Shown: positions 1 to 8,954, numbered from the stretch's first letter. The stretch: 64,000 nucleotides of DNA from Paenibacillus durus ATCC 35681 (GCF_000993825.1 NZ_CP011114.1:1116001-1180000), one strand, 5' to 3'. Notes: generated by a model from the letters alone, not told the origin. Numbers and translations are program-made.

Positions 1-1
1 A

Positions 2-1036
2 CGCTCTGTGCTGGAACAAGCGGCTGCTGAACTGGAGTCCGGCGACGCCGGATTCGCGTGCAGCTCCGGCATGGCCGCTCTGCAAACCATTTTCACCTTA
101 TTCGGGCAAGGCGACCACCTGATCGTCTCGCTGGATTTGTACGGGGGCACGTACCGGATGCTGGAACGGATTATGTCCAAATTCGGCGTCTTCGCTTCCT
201 ATGTGGACACGAATGATTTTGACGCGCTGGAATCGGCCCGCCGGGATAACACGAAAGCGGTCTTCATCGAGACGCCGACCAACCCGCTGATGATGATTAC
301 TGATATCGAGGCGGTGTGTACCTGGGCCCGCCGCCACGGAATGCTGACCATCGTGGACAACACGCTGTTGACGCCATATTTCCAGCGGCCGCTTGAGCTG
401 GGCGCGGATATTGTCATCCACAGCGCGACCAAATATTTGGGCGGGCATAACGACGTGCTGGCTGGGCTGATTGTAACAAAGGGCAAAGAGCTGTCGGAGG
501 AGATGGCGATCCTGCATAACTCAATCGGCGCCGTTCTCAGCCCGAGCGACAGCTACCAGCTAATGAAAGGCATGAAGACGCTGGCGCTTCGCATGGAGCG
601 GCATGAGAGCAACTCCCTGGCTATCGCTCGTTTTCTAAAAGAACATCCGGCGATTGCGGAAGTGTTCCATCCGGGTCTTCAAGGGCATCCGGGGTTTGAT
701 ATTCAACAGCGCCAGTCGAGTGGCAACACCGGCATTTTCTCCTTCAAAGTCAAGGACGCCAGATATGTGGAGCCTATTTTACGCCATATCAAGCTGATTG
801 CGTTCGCCGAAAGTCTCGGCGGAGTCGAGTCGCTGATGACTTACCCCACAATTCAGACACATGCCGATATTCCCGCTGAAATCCGCGATGCGGTGGGCGT
901 GGATGACCGGCTGCTGCGTTTCTCGGTCGGCATCGAGCATGTTGACGATCTTATTGCCGATCTGCGGCAAGCGCTGGAAGCGGCGCGAACGGAGCTTGAG
1001 GCGGATAGCGCCCAGGCCGGCCAGTCGGTACATTAA
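2..1036 (+). CDS. PLP-dependent trans-sulfuration enzyme (cystathionine gamma-synthase/beta-lyase family), 5' truncated
   Basis: This is a PLP enzyme of sulfur amino-acid metabolism (Cys/Met metabolism family). The reading frame is open to the left edge, so an estimated 40-50 N-terminal residues lie outside the window compared with the usual length near 390. Counting from the GTG at position 8, the PLP-binding lysine is in SATKYLGG (about K142), preceded by the cofactor-binding Asp in TIVDNT (about D117); YGGTYR and the C-terminal ESLGGVESL are also typical. Members interconvert cystathionine, homocysteine, cysteine and methionine in the cytosol. Sequence alone does not separate gamma-synthase, beta-lyase and methionine gamma-lyase here. 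A hairpin terminator follows 45 bp after the stop. The family is secure; the substrate is not. Confidence 0.9.
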   Translation, partial: RSVLEQAAAELESGDAGFACSSGMAALQTIFTLFGQGDHLIVSLDLYGGTYRMLERIMSKFGVFASYVDTNDFDALESARRDNTKAVFIETPTNPLMMITDIEAVCTWARRHGMLTIVDNTLLTPYFQRPLELGADIVIHSATKYLGGHNDVLAGLIVTKGKELSEEMAILHNSIGAVLSPSDSYQLMKGMKTLALRMERHESNSLAIARFLKEHPAIAEVFHPGLQGHPGFDIQQRQSSGNTGIFSFKVKDARYVEPILRHIKLIAFAESLGGVESLMTYPTIQTHADIPAEIRDAVGVDDRLLRFSVGIEHVDDLIADLRQALEAARTELEADSAQAGQSVH

Positions 1037-1081
1037 TCGGCGGATTCGCTGCAGGAGCAAGAGCATAGTGTCAATTGAACT

Positions 1082-1118
1082 AGACGGTATCGCCAAACGC
1101 TGGCGGCGCCGTCTTTTT
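1082..1118 (+). terminator. Rho-independent terminator of the trans-sulfuration gene
   Basis: The stem AGACGG...CCGTCT has an inner GCCA/TGGC pairing and is followed by a run of five T. It lies directly downstream of the stop at 1036. Confidence 0.75.
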
Positions 1119-1120
1119 GT

Positions 1121-1214
1121 AAATATAAGCTATAAGCTATACGCTTATAGAGGATCTTATATTTCTACGAGAAACGGTACCGTCCCTAAAAGGACGGCGC
1201 AGCCGTTTCTTCTT
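1121..1214 (+). repeat. Dispersed hairpin repeat, copy 1
   Basis: This is the first of three related elements in the window; the others are at 34739-34835 (inverted) and 62743-62840. The core is a hairpin with outer arms AGAAACGG/CCGTTTCT and inner arms CCGTCC/GGACGG around a CTAAAA loop. It is preceded by an AT-rich arm containing ATATAAG and CGCTTATA. Copies 1 and 2 differ at only about three positions over the 58-bp core. No coding potential of its own is apparent. It sits between the terminator of the trans-sulfuration gene and the mqnC promoter region. Confidence 0.8.
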
Positions 1215-1411
1215 GATTCGTGCAAATACGCCTTACTATGCTGCAAATTCAACCCGTTTTGCGGGTTTTTTGTGCCTTTTACAGGGCATAGGACGAAAAA
1301 GACGGTTTTTAACCGCAGCGGATTGTGATACGATGAATTAACGGACATATTCCTTTGTCATACAAATTTTATGGATTTATTATGCATGGTTGTAAAAGGA
1401 GGGTGCAAACG

Positions 1412-2548
1412 ATGGGCGCGATCGATCAAATTTTGAATAAAGCGCTGCAGGGCGAACGCCTTGGAGTTGAAGATACGGTCAGACTGTTTGAGAGCAACGA
1501 GATTGAGAAAATGGGCGCTGCGGCGGATATCATAATGAAAAGATGGCATCCCGAGCCGGTGACGACGTTCGTTATCGGCCGCAATATAAACTATACGAAT
1601 GTATGTGATGTGTACTGCCGATTCTGCGCTTTTTACCGCAGACCTGGCTCAGAGGAAGGCTACGTCCTGCCGGATGAGACGATTTTTGAAAAAATCAGAG
1701 AGACCATCGCCGTGGACGGAACGGAGATCCTGATGCAAGGAGGCACGAATCCCGATCTTCCTTTCAGTTATTATACGAATCTGCTGCGCAACATCAAGGA
1801 GCGATTCCCCGGCATCACGATGCATTCCTTCTCCCCGGCGGAGATTATGAAAATGAAGGAGATTTCCGGCCTGACGCTGGAAGAGACGCTGCGCCAGATT
1901 CATGCGGCGGGTCTGGATTCACTTCCCGGAGGCGGAGCGGAAATCCTGGATAACCGGACACGGAAAAGAATCAGCCGGCTCAAGGGCCCGTGGCGCGACT
2001 GGATGGAGGTTATGCAGACGGCGCACCGAATCGGCATGAATACGACGGCAACGATGGTGATCGGACTCGGGGAGAGCATGGAGGAGCGGGCACTGCATCT
2101 TCTGCGCATCCGTGAAGCCCAGGACGAATGCATTGCGAAGAACTACAATTCGGAGGGCTTCCTGGCCTTTATCTCTTGGACATTCCAGCCGGATAATACG
2201 AATCTGAAGCTGGAGCGTCAGAGTCCGGAAGAATACCTGAAGACGGTGGCAATCAGCCGGCTTGTGCTCGACAATATCGAGAACTTCCAATCCTCTTGGG
2301 TAACGATGGGGCCAGAGGTTGGCAAGCTGTCGCTGCAATACGGCTGCAACGATTTCGGCAGCACAATGATTGAGGAGAACGTTGTTTCCTCGGCGGGCGC
2401 GACGTACAAGGTTAACATCGAGTCGATTTTGCAAATCATCCGTGAGGCTGGCAAAATCCCGGCGCAGCGCAACACGCAGTACGATATTCTGAAAGTATTC
2501 AACGACGCTTCCTCGGGAGTGCGGCGCGATTTTGTGATGCAGAATTAA
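1412..2548 (+). CDS. mqnC: Cyclic dehypoxanthinyl futalosine synthase (radical SAM, MqnC)
   Basis: MqnC is a radical-SAM enzyme that cyclises dehypoxanthine futalosine in the futalosine route to menaquinone. The [4Fe-4S] motif CxxxCxxC is CDVYCRFC at residues 65-72. ILMQGGTNPDL, HSFSPAEI and the SLPGGGAEIL segment match the MqnC/MqnE/CofH group, and the GGG-AEI stretch with overall length 378 aa fits MqnC best. I chose the ATG at 1412 because AAAGGAGGG ends about 8 bases upstream; the frame stays open to a TTG at 1355. No other mqn gene lies in the window, so the pathway is split in this genome. A strong terminator follows. Confidence 0.9.
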   Translation: MGAIDQILNKALQGERLGVEDTVRLFESNEIEKMGAAADIIMKRWHPEPVTTFVIGRNINYTNVCDVYCRFCAFYRRPGSEEGYVLPDETIFEKIRETIAVDGTEILMQGGTNPDLPFSYYTNLLRNIKERFPGITMHSFSPAEIMKMKEISGLTLEETLRQIHAAGLDSLPGGGAEILDNRTRKRISRLKGPWRDWMEVMQTAHRIGMNTTATMVIGLGESMEERALHLLRIREAQDECIAKNYNSEGFLAFISWTFQPDNTNLKLERQSPEEYLKTVAISRLVLDNIENFQSSWVTMGPEVGKLSLQYGCNDFGSTMIEENVVSSAGATYKVNIESILQIIREAGKIPAQRNTQYDILKVFNDASSGVRRDFVMQN

Positions 2549-2566
2549 ATGGCTGCGGCTTTAATA

Positions 2567-2612
2567 AAGAACCTTCAGCTCCACTTTTATAGTGGCTCTG
2601 AAGGTTCTTTTG
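2567..2612 (+). terminator. Rho-independent terminator of mqnC
   Basis: A long stem AAGAACCTTCAG/CTGAAGGTTCTT contains an inner CCACT/AGTGG helix and runs into TTTT, 18 bp after the mqnC stop. Confidence 0.9.
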
Positions 2613-2746
2613 CATATTGATGGGATTCGTTCACTCGGATCTGCCCATTGGGACGGCTATTGAGTCGAGGCATGTCCAGGTAATTGCGCCCCAAGGAGTA
2701 TCATCGTAAAGGGTATCCGGACGGATTTCCAGCGGATTCCATGATT

Positions 2747-2926
2747 CTATTCAGCGGCTTCCCATTTGCAGCGGACCGGGGAAACGATCGCGTTTTCTTT
2801 TTTAAGCTCGTTAAAGGCCTTGTCGATCTCCTTGCGGTCCAGTCCGGAGAGTTTCTCCACTTCCCCCGCGCTAACGGGTTTGCCGGCGGATTTAATCGTT
2901 TCCAACACCTGTTCCTTCACGCTCAT
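2747..2926 (-). CDS. Small winged-helix-like protein (59 aa)
   Basis: This is a short cytoplasmic protein whose whole length reads as one winged-helix/helix-turn-helix unit. It runs MSVKEQVLETIKSAG, then SAGEVEKLSGL and KEIDKAFNELKKE, and ends with a short strand VSPVRCKWE. The pattern helix - PVSAGEVEKLSG - recognition-like helix resembles small MarR/ArsR-type wHTH proteins, but I cannot name a specific family. The ATG at 2926 is preferred: AGGAGG lies 11 bases upstream, while the GTG at 2938 overlaps that ribosome site. A cre-like sequence lies just upstream. It stands alone on the minus strand. The role is unknown; DNA binding is inferred. Confidence 0.7.
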   Translation of the reverse strand: MSVKEQVLETIKSAGKPVSAGEVEKLSGLDRKEIDKAFNELKKENAIVSPVRCKWEAAE

Positions 2927-2947
2927 TGCTTTATCCACCTCCTCACG

Positions 2948-2961
2948 TGTAAACGCTTAAT
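2948..2961. promoter_or_regulatory. cre-like operator upstream of the small wHTH gene
   Basis: TGTAAACGCTTAAT matches the Bacillus cre consensus TGWAARCGYTWNCW at all but one position. It sits just upstream of the minus-strand start at 2926, where CcpA or a LacI-family repressor could act. A single degenerate match is weak evidence. Confidence 0.35.
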
Positions 2962-3118
2962 TAAAGAATTCTCTATCAAATCTATAGTATAGGAAGATTC
3001 GGGAAGACATCTGTGATTTTTTTCGTAACCTTCAGTTGGATGGAATTAAAGATTTACAACGATATCCAATAGTGATATCATTTAAGTATCAAATACATAT
3101 CTTTTTTGGAGGTGCCTT

Positions 3119-3961
3119 ATGCAAGAAAAAATGCTTCGTCCCATTAACGGCTTCTGGATTATCGCTATAATTGTCATCTGCTTGGGTGGTGGGGTTTACG
3201 GAGCAGCCCGTGGCTATGATGTAGTGCCTGTCATTTTATTCGTGGCTGCGGGGGTGCTCGCGACAAGCATTACGGTGGTGCAGCCCAATAAGTCGGTCGT
3301 GGTCACTTTTTTCGGCAGATACGTTGGGACGATTTCGGCCAGCGGTATGTGGGCCGTTATTCCGCTCAGCAAGCGTAAGACGGTTTCCCTTAGAGTCCGC
3401 AATTTCAACAGCGTTAAGCTGAAGGTAAACGATATAGAGGGCAACCCGATCGAGATCGCCGCTGTCGTCGTGTTTAAGGTCATCAATTCGGCAAAAGCGC
3501 TGTTCGATGTTGATAAATACATGGAATTTGTTGAAATTCAGAGTGAGACGGCGCTTCGCCATGTGGCGAGCAAATATCCTTACGACAGCTTCAGCGGAAG
3601 CGGCATGTCTCTGCGCGCCAATGCAGAGGAAATCGCCAAGGAACTGGCCTTGGAGCTGCAGGACCGGCTGTCCCTGTCGGGGGTCGAAGTTCTGGAGGCG
3701 CGCCTGACGCATCTTGCGTATTCCACTGAAATCGCCAGCACCATGCTTCAGCGCCAGCAGGCTTCGGCCATTCTGTCGGCGCGGCAGATCATTGTGGAGG
3801 GTGCGGTCGGCATGGTGGATATGGCGATCAAGCAGCTTAAGGAGAACGGTGTTGTAGAGCTGGACGAAGAACGGAAGGCGGCTATGATCAACAATCTGAT
3901 GGTGGCCATTGTATCCGAGCGCGGAGCGAACCCGGTTATTAACGCCGGCTCGTTGTATTAA
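3119..3961 (+). CDS. SPFH/Band 7 domain membrane protein
   Basis: This 280-aa protein has two N-terminal hydrophobic segments (about residues 12-30 and 36-55) followed by an SPFH (stomatin/prohibitin) domain to about residue 240. The domain opens with [19 protein letters not shown] and includes [19 protein letters not shown] and the helical [19 protein letters not shown]. Family members form membrane-attached oligomers in lipid microdomains; no enzymatic activity is expected. TGGAGGTG before the ATG supports the start. A 58-aa ribbon-helix-helix gene begins 12 bp after the stop, so the two are probably co-transcribed. The specific partner or process is unknown. Confidence 0.88.
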   Translation: MQEKMLRPINGFWIIAIIVICLGGGVYGAARGYDVVPVILFVAAGVLATSITVVQPNKSVVVTFFGRYVGTISASGMWAVIPLSKRKTVSLRVRNFNSVKLKVNDIEGNPIEIAAVVVFKVINSAKALFDVDKYMEFVEIQSETALRHVASKYPYDSFSGSGMSLRANAEEIAKELALELQDRLSLSGVEVLEARLTHLAYSTEIASTMLQRQQASAILSARQIIVEGAVGMVDMAIKQLKENGVVELDEERKAAMINNLMVAIVSERGANPVINAGSLY

Positions 3962-3973
3962 GGCGGTCTTATC

Positions 3974-4150
3974 ATGGCGGCCAAGAAGAACTTTCCGCTG
4001 CGCATTGATCCCAGGCTCTATGAAGCGCTGGAGCGTTGGGCGGGGGAGGAGTTCCGCAGTGTAAACGGACACATCGAGTATTTGCTGCGGGAGAGCCTGA
4101 AGCGCGCTGGCCGCTTGCCTGATCGAAAGCCGCATGATGAACAGCTCTGA
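3974..4150 (+). CDS. Arc-type ribbon-helix-helix protein (58 aa)
   Basis: This short ORF starts with ATG at 3974 and encodes [20 protein letters not shown], then [20 protein letters not shown] and a basic tail. The pattern (short beta strand FPLRID, helix LYEALERWA, turn [11 protein letters not shown] helix) is that of Arc/MetJ ribbon-helix-helix DNA-binding proteins. In that family the strand reads the major groove as a dimer. It follows the SPFH gene by 12 bp, implying one transcript. Its location within an SPFH operon suggests either autoregulation or a non-transcriptional partnership; neither is shown by sequence. Confidence 0.75.
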   Translation: MAAKKNFPLRIDPRLYEALERWAGEEFRSVNGHIEYLLRESLKRAGRLPDRKPHDEQL

Positions 4151-4175
4151 GCAGAGCTGCTGTTGACCCGGCGGC

Positions 4176-4205
4176 TTGACGGGAACGGCCGTTAGGATTT
4201 ATAAT
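4176..4205 (+). promoter_or_regulatory. Sigma-A promoter of the thrS T-box transcript
   Basis: TTGACG at 4176-4181 and TATAAT at 4200-4205 are separated by 18 bp, placing the start of the T-box leader near 4212. Confidence 0.7.
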
Positions 4206-4211
4206 TACACA

Positions 4212-4516
4212 TTATTCACGCGAATAGCATTGACAAAGACATGAATCGACTTCCAGGTCCGTCCAGAGAGAGGAAAGATCGCTGCAATTTCCTTCGGAAT
4301 CCGGTGTTCGGTTTACCCCTTTGTAGCTGCGGTTATGAACTTTCTTGGCGAAGCGCCCCGGCTGATCCGGGTTGTCTCTTCCGCATAAGAAACAGTAAGA
4401 ACCGCCGGTTCATGGCCGTTATTCCCATGCTGAATAAGGATTCCGCTGGCGGAATTGAATTTGGGTGGAACCACGGGTGCAGACGCTCGTCCCTATGCGG
4501 GACGGGTGTTTTTTGT
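4212..4516 (+). promoter_or_regulatory. T-box riboswitch leader of thrS
   Basis: The leader between the thrS promoter and the gene contains the T-box sequence GGGTGGAACCACGGG at 4463-4477, followed directly by an intrinsic terminator. A T-box RNA binds uncharged tRNA and switches from terminator to antiterminator. Its position in front of thrS implies tRNA-Thr as ligand. An ACC (threonine) triplet at 4315-4317 is a candidate specifier, but I could not fold stem I with certainty. The AGAGAGAGGAAAG stretch near 4264 resembles the conserved apical part of stem I. Confidence 0.9.
4483..4514 (+). terminator. T-box-controlled terminator
   Basis: ACGCTCGTCCC-tatgc-GGGACGGGTGT forms an 11-bp stem with two G-U pairs and ends in six T. 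Pairing of its 5' side with the T-box sequence gives the alternative antiterminator. Confidence 0.85.
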
Positions 4517-4601
4517 ATGCGTGGATATATCCGTTCCGTAAAGCTTTGCGCGGCTGACTGCGCTGAGATAGGCTTACCACGATTTCGAGGAGGAAATGAC
4601 A

Positions 4602-6542
4602 ATGGCAGTAAGCATTAAGTTACCGGACGGCTCGGTCCGGGAATATCCGGAAGGCAGCAGCATCGACGATGTGGCGGCTTCCATCAGCAGCGGGCTGCGC
4701 AAGAATGCCGCCGCCGGCAAGCTGAACGGGGCAATCGTTGATTTGTCCGCCAAGCTGAGTGAAGGAGATCTGGTGGAGATCGTGACGCTTGATTCTCCGG
4801 ATGGACTTGAGGTTATGCGGCACAGCGCCGCCCACCTGATGGCCCAGGCCGTCAAGCGGCTGTTCGGCGCCAAAGAGGTTAAGCTCGGCGTAGGTCCGAC
4901 AATTGAGGATGGATTTTACTATGACATGGATCTGGAGCATCCGCTCAATCCGGAAGATCTGCAGAAGATCGAGAAGGAAATGGAGCGTATCGTGTCGGAG
5001 AATCTGCCGATTGTCCGCAAGGAAGTCAGCCGCAAGGAGGCGCTTGAAATTTTCGGGGAGCTTGGCGACCCGTACAAGCTTGAGCTTATTGAGGCTTTGC
5101 CTGAGGATAGTGTGATCACCCTGTACGAGCAGGGCGAATTTTTCGACCTGTGCCGCGGGCCACATGTTCCTTCGACCGGCAAAATCAAAGTCTTCAAGCT
5201 CATGAACGTTGCAGGGGCGTACTGGCGCGGCGACAGCAAGAACAAAATGCTGCAGCGCGTATACGGCACCGCCTGGGTCAAGAAAGCGCAGCTTGATGAG
5301 CATCTCCGCCTGCTCGAAGAGGCGAAGAAGCGCGATCATCGCAAGCTCGGCAAGGAGCTGGAGATATTTACGTTCAATAACCTGGTAGGTCAGGGCCTGC
5401 CGATTTGGCTGCCGAAGGGCGCCAAGCTGCGCAGCATTCTGGAACGCTATATCGTTGATCTGGAAGCGAACCTTGGCTATCAGCATGTCTACACCCCGGT
5501 GTTAGGTAATGTCGAGCTGTACAAGACCTCCGGCCACTGGGAGCATTATCAGGAAGATATGTTCCCGAAGATGACGATCGACACCGAGGAATTCGTGCTG
5601 CGCCCGATGAACTGCCCGCACCATATGATGGTGTACAAGAGCTCGATGCACAGCTACCGTGACCTGCCGATCCGGATTGCCGAGCTTGGCATTCAGCACC
5701 GCTACGAAATGTCCGGCGCGCTGACCGGTCTGCACCGCGTCCGTTCCATGACGTTGAATGACTCGCATATTTTCTGCCGCCTGGATCAGATTAAGAGCGA
5801 GTTTACCCGTGTGCTTGAACTGGTGAAACAGGTGTACAGCGACTTTGGCATCAACGATTACCGCTTCCGGCTGTCCTATCGTGATCCGGCAGATACTGAG
5901 AAATACTACCCGAACGACCAGATGTGGGAAACCGCTCAGCGGATGCTGCGCGAGGTAGTCGAAGAAGCCGGGCTGCCGTTCTATGAAGCGGAGGGCGAAG
6001 CCGCGTTCTACGGTCCGAAGCTGGACGTGCAGATCAAGACGGCGCTCGGCAAGGAAGAGACGCTCTCGACCGTACAGATCGACTTCCTGCTGCCGGAGCG
6101 CTTTGAGCTGGAATATGTCGGCGATGACGGACAGAAGCACCGTCCGGTCGTGCTGCATCGCGGCATTCTGGGAACAATGGAACGTTTCGTAGCCTTCCTG
6201 CTGGAGAACTTTGCGGGTTCGCTGCCGCTGTGGCTGTCTCCGCAGCAGGTAAAGGTTATTCCGGTGTCGAGCGCTTTTGATGACTATGCGAACGAGGTAA
6301 TCGACAAGCTGCGCCGCCGCGGCATTAGAGCCGAAGCCGATCTGCGGAATGAAAAGCTTGGTTACAAGATCCGCGAAGCCCAGCTTGAGAAGCTGCCGTA
6401 CATGTTCATCGTCGGAGAGAACGAGAAGAACAGCGGCGCCGTTTCCGTCCGCAGACGCGGCGAAGGCGATATTGGGGCAAAGCCGCTTGACGAGATGATC
6501 GAGAGCCTGGCTTCTGAAGCTTCGACCAAGGCCATTTTTTAA
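4602..6542 (+). CDS. thrS: Threonyl-tRNA synthetase
   Basis: ThrRS charges tRNA-Thr with threonine in the cytosol. The 646-aa protein has an N-terminal TGS domain (about 1-62) and a second additional domain with HSAAH (residues 74-78) and LCRGPHV for editing. The class II catalytic core includes RPMNCPHHM (about 332-340) holding a zinc-ligand Cys, and motif 3 in [11 protein letters not shown]. The C-terminal anticodon-binding domain starts around 545. Length is normal. I chose ATG 4602 rather than 4596 because GAGGAGGA lies 7 bases before 4602. Expression is controlled by the T-box upstream. Confidence 0.97.
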   Translation: MAVSIKLPDGSVREYPEGSSIDDVAASISSGLRKNAAAGKLNGAIVDLSAKLSEGDLVEIVTLDSPDGLEVMRHSAAHLMAQAVKRLFGAKEVKLGVGPTIEDGFYYDMDLEHPLNPEDLQKIEKEMERIVSENLPIVRKEVSRKEALEIFGELGDPYKLELIEALPEDSVITLYEQGEFFDLCRGPHVPSTGKIKVFKLMNVAGAYWRGDSKNKMLQRVYGTAWVKKAQLDEHLRLLEEAKKRDHRKLGKELEIFTFNNLVGQGLPIWLPKGAKLRSILERYIVDLEANLGYQHVYTPVLGNVELYKTSGHWEHYQEDMFPKMTIDTEEFVLRPMNCPHHMMVYKSSMHSYRDLPIRIAELGIQHRYEMSGALTGLHRVRSMTLNDSHIFCRLDQIKSEFTRVLELVKQVYSDFGINDYRFRLSYRDPADTEKYYPNDQMWETAQRMLREVVEEAGLPFYEAEGEAAFYGPKLDVQIKTALGKEETLSTVQIDFLLPERFELEYVGDDGQKHRPVVLHRGILGTMERFVAFLLENFAGSLPLWLSPQQVKVIPVSSAFDDYANEVIDKLRRRGIRAEADLRNEKLGYKIREAQLEKLPYMFIVGENEKNSGAVSVRRRGEGDIGAKPLDEMIESLASEASTKAIF

Positions 6543-6667
6543 CCTAACAAATTAAGACAAATCAAGACAAAACAAGACCTCTGTCAACATCCTGTGAGGC
6601 GGCCAATGCCGCTTCATGTATAAATTTTTGGGAAACGGGAAACCTTCGCTAATAAGGGGGAGGTTTC

Positions 6668-7330
6668 ATGATGAACAAAATGGGTGTTTGGCAGAGGTCT
6701 TGGTGTATTTTCGTTACCTTTGCGCTTTTGGTTGCACTATCCTTCATATATACGAAGGCGGGACGCGAAGCGGACCGGGGGCCGGCATTACCATCCATTC
6801 AGCCAGCGGCTGCGGCTGTGCCTGTCTCGCAGACGTATCCGCGTAACCCTTCCGAAGAACTTAACAACCAGTCTTCCTTTCCCGTAGCCGCTCCGGCACC
6901 GGAGCAAATCATCCGCAGCTTCAAGATGACGGCGACCGGGTATACGGCGGGCTTCGAATCGACCGGTAAACGCCCCAGTCACCCGGAATACGGCATCACC
7001 TACTCGGGCGTCAAGGTACGAAGAGACAAGCATGCCGTTTCGACCATTGCCGCAGATCCCAAGGTGCTGCCGCTGGGAAGCATTTTATATGTGCCAGGGT
7101 ACGGCTATGCGATAGTCGCGGACACCGGATCGGCGATCAAAGGGCATAAGATTGATCTTTATTTTTCAACAACTAAACAGGTATACAGGGAATGGGGAAA
7201 ACAACTGGTGGAGGTCCAGCTGATCAAGCGCGGCAGCGGTAAATGTACGGAAGCTATGCTGGAGAATGTAGGAAAAGTCATTCGGGCTTACGGTACTTTA
7301 CCGCAGGAAATGCTGGAAGAAATCGTCTGA
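6668..7330 (+). CDS. 3D domain (Asp-Asp-Asp) cell-wall protein, membrane anchored
   Basis: This 220-aa protein has an N-terminal transmembrane anchor (about residues 13-30), a Pro/Ala-rich extracytoplasmic linker and a C-terminal 3D domain (about 80-175). The domain contains [23 protein letters not shown] and [16 protein letters not shown], the last carrying the aspartates that name the family. Related domains occur in YuiC/Rpf-like and MltA-type peptidoglycan-cleaving enzymes, so muralytic activity on cell wall is the likely role, perhaps in spores or resuscitation. It has its own ribosome site (GGGGGAGG). A stretch of 150 bp to the next gene shows no shared transcript. Confidence 0.85.
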   Translation: MMNKMGVWQRSWCIFVTFALLVALSFIYTKAGREADRGPALPSIQPAAAAVPVSQTYPRNPSEELNNQSSFPVAAPAPEQIIRSFKMTATGYTAGFESTGKRPSHPEYGITYSGVKVRRDKHAVSTIAADPKVLPLGSILYVPGYGYAIVADTGSAIKGHKIDLYFSTTKQVYREWGKQLVEVQLIKRGSGKCTEAMLENVGKVIRAYGTLPQEMLEEIV

Positions 7331-7482
7331 TTTGGGCGGTTCATGAACTTTGTTTCACATGGGCTAGTATAATCTTCAGCCTGCCTTGCCATAATACGAA
7401 CTGGGGCACAGAAATCAGCCTCTGATTCGTCTCCGATTGGCGCTTTTAACGCCATGGATGAGAGCAAAGGGAGGTGACCAAC

Positions 7483-7620
7483 GTGGCTAAACAACAACCG
7501 AAGGTTCAAGAAAACTACAAGACACCGAATGAAAAATACAACACCGAGTTTGCAACTGAGAATGACGCAGCAACGAAGCAAGCTGGCATCGCCAAGCCGG
7601 TTCAAAAACCGCAAGCTTAA
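7483..7620 (+). CDS. Gamma-type small acid-soluble spore protein-like (45 aa)
   Basis: A GTG start follows the good ribosome site AAAGGGAGGTGA. The 45-aa product begins VAKQQPKVQENYKTPNEKYN and continues TEFATENDAATKQAG. The segment YNTEFATENDA resembles the FGTEFASETDAQ repeat of Bacillus SspE gamma-type SASPs. The protein is hydrophilic, Gln/Lys/Asn-rich, and lacks Cys and Trp, as expected for a spore-core amino-acid reservoir. It has only one copy of the motif, so it is a short member or a relative. A terminator follows directly. Confidence 0.65.
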   Translation: MAKQQPKVQENYKTPNEKYNTEFATENDAATKQAGIAKPVQKPQA

Positions 7621-7663
7621 GCCTCACTCACCTGAAGCATCATGGGCCGCTTAGGCCGAACCG

Positions 7664-7700
7664 TGTCCCGTCTCGTTAGAGGCGGGGCATTTTTGTTTTT
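7664..7700 (+). terminator. Terminator of the SASP-like gene
   Basis: CCCGTCTC-gtta-GAGGCGGG (one G-U pair) is followed by a T-rich run, about 45 bp after the stop. Confidence 0.8.
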
Positions 7701-7847
7701 GCCTCGTACCGGGTAATGACTTCTCAGCCCCTCCGTCTGAAGACCGAGAAGGTTTTCATTCCCTCGCCGCTGTTAACCGGGTGGAGCCTGTTGTAAACTA
7801 AGGCCATAAGGCAATACAGCTACAATAAGCTAAAGGGGAAATGACAA

Positions 7848-8951
7848 ATGAGAAGACATATAGCCAGCCAGGTGTTCGGCGGCCTGATTCTAATCGGAAT
7901 CGGTGTGCTGTTTTTGCTCCGGCAGATGGGATATGCGGACATAGATATCGGTTACCTTTTCTCCAATTTCTGGCCGGTTGTGCTGATTATTATAGGCTGT
8001 CAGCGGCTGCTGGGAGGCGGCGGCAGAGGGTTTTCATCTATCGGTACGCTGTTTTTTCTAGCCTTGGGCGTGTATTTTTTGGGACGGAATCTGGGCTGGT
8101 TCGACCTTTCCGCCGGTGATTTCTTCACCATGCTCGTTCCAGTCGCACTGATCGTCGGCGGACTAATGGTCATCTTTAGACCGCGCCGGTCCGGACCGCC
8201 GGAACCGCCGCCAGCCCCTCCGAAGTTTTATCCGGGGGACAAGTCGGGGGAGAACATTGAGCCGCCACGGCCGCTGGAATCGACATTCGATGAAGAATTT
8301 GATCGTAAATTCGGCGGACCCAGGGAAGAGAGCGGCTCGATCGGAAGTTCTGCAGGGAAAGCCGGAGCGACCGACTGGGACCGTCATCCGCTCAAGGATG
8401 ATGAGAGTCGCGAGGCCGACCCGCGCTGGAAAGAACACAGGGATCGTCATGAACGCAGACGCCAGGAGCGGGAGGAACGCCACGAACGCAGAAATAGCGA
8501 GCGCTGGGAACGGTTTGAACGCAAACGCGGACATTTTGATGGGCATGAATGGAGCCATAGCGACAGCAAAGAAACGACGAACCGTTCCACTTTTATCGGT
8601 GATATCCACATGGGACGCGAGCATTTTCAGCTCAAAAATACAAATATTTCCCAATTTATCGGTGATACGGTGCTTGACCTGACCAATGCGCAAATCCCGT
8701 ACGGCGAGACGAAGATCAATCTTTCCGCCTTTATAGGTGATCTCAAAGTCTATATACCAGATGACATGGATCTCGGTATTACCGTCAACAGCAGCTCCTT
8801 CATCGGCGATATGGAAGTGCTGGACCACTCGCGCAGCGGGTTTATGAGCTCCGTTCACTGCAAGACGCCTTATTATAAGGAAGCGGGCAAAAAAATCCGC
8901 ATCAATGTCAGCGCTTTTATCGGAGATATCAAGGTTAAGACGGTGGGCTAG
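7848..8951 (+). CDS. liaF: LiaF-like membrane regulator of the envelope-stress two-component system
   Basis: This 367-aa membrane protein has four N-terminal hydrophobic segments (about residues 8-27, 35-52, 62-79, 85-107). A Pro-rich then strongly charged Arg/Glu linker follows (about 115-235). The C-terminal LiaF domain carries five F-I-G-D motifs (TFIGD, QFIGD, AFIGD, SFIGD, AFIGD) in a beta-repeat. LiaF keeps the LiaS kinase off in the absence of cell-wall damage. It is followed 3 bp later by liaS and then liaR, the conserved gene order. The charged linker is longer than in the Bacillus protein. A GTCT-N2-AGAC inverted repeat lies about 105 bp upstream. Confidence 0.9.
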   Translation: MRRHIASQVFGGLILIGIGVLFLLRQMGYADIDIGYLFSNFWPVVLIIIGCQRLLGGGGRGFSSIGTLFFLALGVYFLGRNLGWFDLSAGDFFTMLVPVALIVGGLMVIFRPRRSGPPEPPPAPPKFYPGDKSGENIEPPRPLESTFDEEFDRKFGGPREESGSIGSSAGKAGATDWDRHPLKDDESREADPRWKEHRDRHERRRQEREERHERRNSERWERFERKRGHFDGHEWSHSDSKETTNRSTFIGDIHMGREHFQLKNTNISQFIGDTVLDLTNAQIPYGETKINLSAFIGDLKVYIPDDMDLGITVNSSSFIGDMEVLDHSRSGFMSSVHCKTPYYKEAGKKIRINVSAFIGDIKVKTVG

Positions 8952-8954
8952 CGG

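Noticed and set aside
4140..4163. Hairpin overlapping the end of the ribbon-helix-helix gene (CAGCTCTG/CAGAGCTG) as a terminator
   Set aside because: The loop would have only two bases and no T-run follows.
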